Made by a program: the position numbers and the translations under genes. Below, piece after piece: positions 6,903 to 9,102 of a DNA stretch of 9,102 nt (position 1 is the first letter of the stretch; every line of letters starts with the position of its first letter). The notes below the pieces were generated by a model, which saw only the letters and a program-made list of their open reading frames with translations, made no database searches and had not been told where the DNA came from. This DNA is from an uncultured Planctomycetota bacterium. GTDB taxonomy: Bacteria > Planctomycetota > Planctomycetia > Pirellulales > UBA1268. The stretch lies in assembly GCA_905477565.1 (NCBI GenBank), contig CAJQGO010000241.1, positions 1 through 9,102 on the forward strand, written 5' to 3'.

Positions 6903-8291
6903 ATGCCTTTGCTCAAATCACGCCGAATAAAATCTATGAATCAATTTCCACTACTTGTACTGGCAGTTTCGTTAACTGCATCCCTCGCTTCGAGCCAGGA
7001 AATCCGCCCGCTCGACTGGTCCAAAATTGAAGGCGGTGCCAGCGACGATGAACTGGTCAATCTGTGTGCTACCGTACTCGAGCACACGCAGAAGGACATC
7101 GGGCGTGACTGGCTGGACAAAGTTGCCGACACCCCGGACGTCGACGGATTGCTCGACTTCGCCCGGATCGACGGTCGTTCCAAAAAGAGACGTAGACGCG
7201 CTATTGAAGACTGCATTCGCCCCGTCACCACCTCCTGCCGAACCCTCGCTCTGGCCATTCGCGGTGGCGTCTATGATGAGGCGCAAGCCGGCGCGAGCGT
7301 TGCCGAAATTGAATCCCTGTTTCCTCTTGTGCTCCGCTCCCTTGCTAAAGACCATGTCGTTCACGGTGGAATCGGGAAAGAGACCTGGGGTGACTCCTGG
7401 CAATCAGCCATGTGGGCAGGGCAACTCGCTCAGGCTGCATGGATTTTCTGGGATCAACTTGCACCCGAGGATAGGGAACTCGTCACTGCAGTGCTCATTC
7501 ATGAGTCGAACCGCTTTCTCGATGTCCCACCCCCGACCTCCGACAAAAAGAGTACTGTTGATACCAAGGGTGAAGAGAACTTCTGGAACGCCAGCTGCCT
7601 TTTTACCACTGCGACCATGTTGGGTGGGCACCCGAACGAAGCTGTCTGGCGTGAGCAGGCCATTGTTTACCTGCTCAACGCCGTTGCCACGCCCCACGAC
7701 CTCAAGAGCGATACCATCGTGGACGGCAAACCAGTCTCTGAACGCCTCCGTGGCTATTGCATCACTGAGGACTACGCTGTCGGCAACCACGGGGCCTATC
7801 CCCATCCCGGCTACACAGCTGCGAGTTATCTTGATAACCGAACGATCCTTTTCTGTACCCTGGCAGGTGTCCAACCGCCGGAAGCCTGCCTCTACAATGC
7901 CGTACCCATCTACCGCATGTTCGTTGATCATGCCTGGTCATCACCTCCCTCCCTGCATCCTGGAGGAACTATTTACCGGCCCGAAGGAGACATCTACTGG
8001 CCGATCGAAAAGGAAAAAGAGCGAGCTGGCCGATACTATATCTGGTTCAAGCAGGACGTCATGGCCGCCACCTACGGGCTCGATACGAGTTGCTCCACCA
8101 AGGCTGACGAATGGGCCAGGCGACACGGCCAATATATTGTCGATGCGCTCACCGGAAAGCCTACTCCGATACCGCTGGAGGCCTATCACAAAGGAGCATT
8201 CTTTAAGAATGCCCTGACCGCCTATCTCATTCGTGTTTTATACGCTCAGGGCAACCTTTCAGCCCCTCCCTCTTACAATACAAATCCGTAA
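6903..8291 (+). CDS. Secreted, probably all-helical protein; candidate glycan lyase or hydrolase
   Basis: 462 aa; family not recognised with certainty. The start at 6903 gives a basic n-region (KSRRIK), a hydrophobic core (residues 15-27) and a likely cleavage at ASS|QE (31/32). ATG 6936 would keep the hydrophobic core but lose the positive charge. The mature protein is rich in amphipathic helices with many Trp and Tyr, like an (alpha/alpha) toroid. Motif-like clusters are EENFWNASCL (224-233), EDYAVGNHG (289-297) followed by YPHPGY (299-304), and YRPEGDIYWP (358-367). Asn-His-Gly and nearby His/Tyr recall active sites of alpha/alpha-toroid polysaccharide lyases, and its place between two sulfatases fits glycan breakdown. 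A short basic patch KKRRRR (94-99) is unusual for an exported protein. Export is well supported; enzyme function is inference. Confidence 0.75.
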   Translation: MPLLKSRRIKSMNQFPLLVLAVSLTASLASSQEIRPLDWSKIEGGASDDELVNLCATVLEHTQKDIGRDWLDKVADTPDVDGLLDFARIDGRSKKRRRRAIEDCIRPVTTSCRTLALAIRGGVYDEAQAGASVAEIESLFPLVLRSLAKDHVVHGGIGKETWGDSWQSAMWAGQLAQAAWIFWDQLAPEDRELVTAVLIHESNRFLDVPPPTSDKKSTVDTKGEENFWNASCLFTTATMLGGHPNEAVWREQAIVYLLNAVATPHDLKSDTIVDGKPVSERLRGYCITEDYAVGNHGAYPHPGYTAASYLDNRTILFCTLAGVQPPEACLYNAVPIYRMFVDHAWSSPPSLHPGGTIYRPEGDIYWPIEKEKERAGRYYIWFKQDVMAATYGLDTSCSTKADEWARRHGQYIVDALTGKPTPIPLEAYHKGAFFKNALTAYLIRVLYAQGNLSAPPSYNTNP

Positions 8292-8328
8292 TCGTAGAAC
8301 TGAAGCATCTTTCGGAATCAAACAAACG

Positions 8329-9102
8329 ATGAAAATCCAACAAACGGTCCGTATGCGTGTGATTTGTACAACGCTATCGCTGATAGTCTGCGCCCAACTG
8401 CACGCGGCGCAAAAACCCAATGTGGTCTTTTTTCTTGTTGATGATCTTGGGCAGCGAGACCTGGGCTGCTACGGCAGCCAGTTCTATGAAACCCCAGCAA
8501 TTGACCAATTGGCAAAAGAAGGCATGCTCTTTGACAATGCCTACGCGACATGCCACGTCTGCTCACCGAGTCGCGCGAGCATTCTGACCGGGAAGTATCC
8601 AGCGCGTACGAACCTGACCGAGTGGCTGGCCGGACGTCCGGAGAGAGAGTACGAAACACTGCATCACGCTGAAAAAATGACGTCACTACCGGACGAAGAG
8701 ATTACTTTGGCAGAAACACTCAAGCAGCATGGATACGCTACCGCTAACTATGGAAAAGCACATCTGCGTAAAGATCCGAAGACCTATGGGTTTGATGAAG
8801 CCATCACAGGGTGGGTCAAATCCTATTACCATCCCTTCGGTCGTGAGTACGACAAATCACTGCCGGCGAACGAGGGCGATTACTACACCGATAAGCTGAC
8901 AGATGCCGCCATCGATTTCATCGAGCAAAATAAAGACCAGCCGTTTTTCGTGCACCTTGAGCATTTTTCTGTTCATGATCCGATTCAAGGTCGCAAGGAC
9001 TTGGTTCGAAAGTATGAAAAGAAACTCGCCGCTATGCCCCGTCAAGAAGGCCCGGACTTCATCCTCGAACCGAATCCGGATGGACCTGCGATTACAGAAG
9101 AT
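8329..9102 (+). CDS. Secreted sulfatase, Cys-type, N-terminal part (cut by right edge)
   Basis: The first 258 codons of a third S1-family sulfatase; the frame is still open at the last base. ATG 8329 gives a basic n-region, a hydrophobic stretch (about 11-22) and likely cleavage near HAA (25-27). An internal ATG at 8353 would also leave a signal peptide. D38-D39 (VDDLGQRDLGCYG), the formylglycine motif CSPSRASILTGKYPAR with Cys78, GKAH (142-145) and a histidine pair region ending VHDP (215-218) are present. The usual GKWHLG reads GKAHLR here: Lys143 and His145 are kept but Trp is replaced by Ala. The N-terminal pattern (LGCYGS.FYETP, YPAR.NLT.WL) differs from the other two sulfatases, so it probably belongs to another subfamily with another specificity. 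It follows the preceding gene by 37 bases. The DN metal motif and C-terminal domain lie outside the window. Confidence 0.92.
   Translation, partial: MKIQQTVRMRVICTTLSLIVCAQLHAAQKPNVVFFLVDDLGQRDLGCYGSQFYETPAIDQLAKEGMLFDNAYATCHVCSPSRASILTGKYPARTNLTEWLAGRPEREYETLHHAEKMTSLPDEEITLAETLKQHGYATANYGKAHLRKDPKTYGFDEAITGWVKSYYHPFGREYDKSLPANEGDYYTDKLTDAAIDFIEQNKDQPFFVHLEHFSVHDPIQGRKDLVRKYEKKLAAMPRQEGPDFILEPNPDGPAITED

Noticed and set aside
7027..8217. 396-residue open frame overlapping the helical secreted protein in another frame
   Set aside because: Its translation is rich in Ser, Thr, Arg and Pro with no recognisable domain. The overlapping frame has a signal peptide, ordinary composition and operon-like spacing.

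Overview
The window reads as part of a sulfated-glycan degradation locus from a bacterium of the PVC group (Planctomycetota, Verrucomicrobiota or Kiritimatiellota/Lentisphaerota type). The evidence for that assignment is several secreted Cys-type sulfatases in a row, a PF12831-type FAD oxidoreductase beside them, EF-hand tails on extracellular enzymes, no SusC/SusD pair, and A/T-rich leaders without a clear Shine-Dalgarno. The taxon is inferred from gene content and was not identified by any marker gene.

Layout, all on the + strand. 38-1816 is an FAD-dependent oxidoreductase ending in two EF-hand loops; its frame is open to the left edge, so it may be 5'-truncated. 1941-5342 is a very large (1133 aa) secreted sulfatase: an N-terminal catalytic domain, an unassigned middle module, and a long tail with seven EF-hand-like loops built from an internal duplication. 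5396-6886 is a secreted sulfatase of ordinary size. 6903-8291 is a secreted, probably all-helical protein that may be a glycan lyase or hydrolase. 8329-9102 is the N-terminal half of a third secreted sulfatase, cut by the right edge. Gaps are 124, 53, 16 and 37 bases, with no convincing terminator, so the genes are probably co-transcribed. No tRNA, rRNA, CRISPR array, insertion sequence or minus-strand gene was seen.

How they may work together (inference): the sulfatases remove sulfate esters from a polymer, the toroid-like protein may cleave the backbone, and the oxidoreductase may act on a released sugar or sugar acid. All three sulfatases carry cysteine at the formylglycine position and so need a maturation enzyme encoded elsewhere.

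The most unusual feature is a small EF-hand module that occurs four times in this window: once at the end of the oxidoreductase and three times in the large sulfatase. The two C-terminal tails match at 24 of 50 ungapped positions by hand alignment, although their catalytic domains are unrelated. A shared calcium-binding appendage on two neighbouring enzymes suggests a common anchoring, docking or stabilising role.
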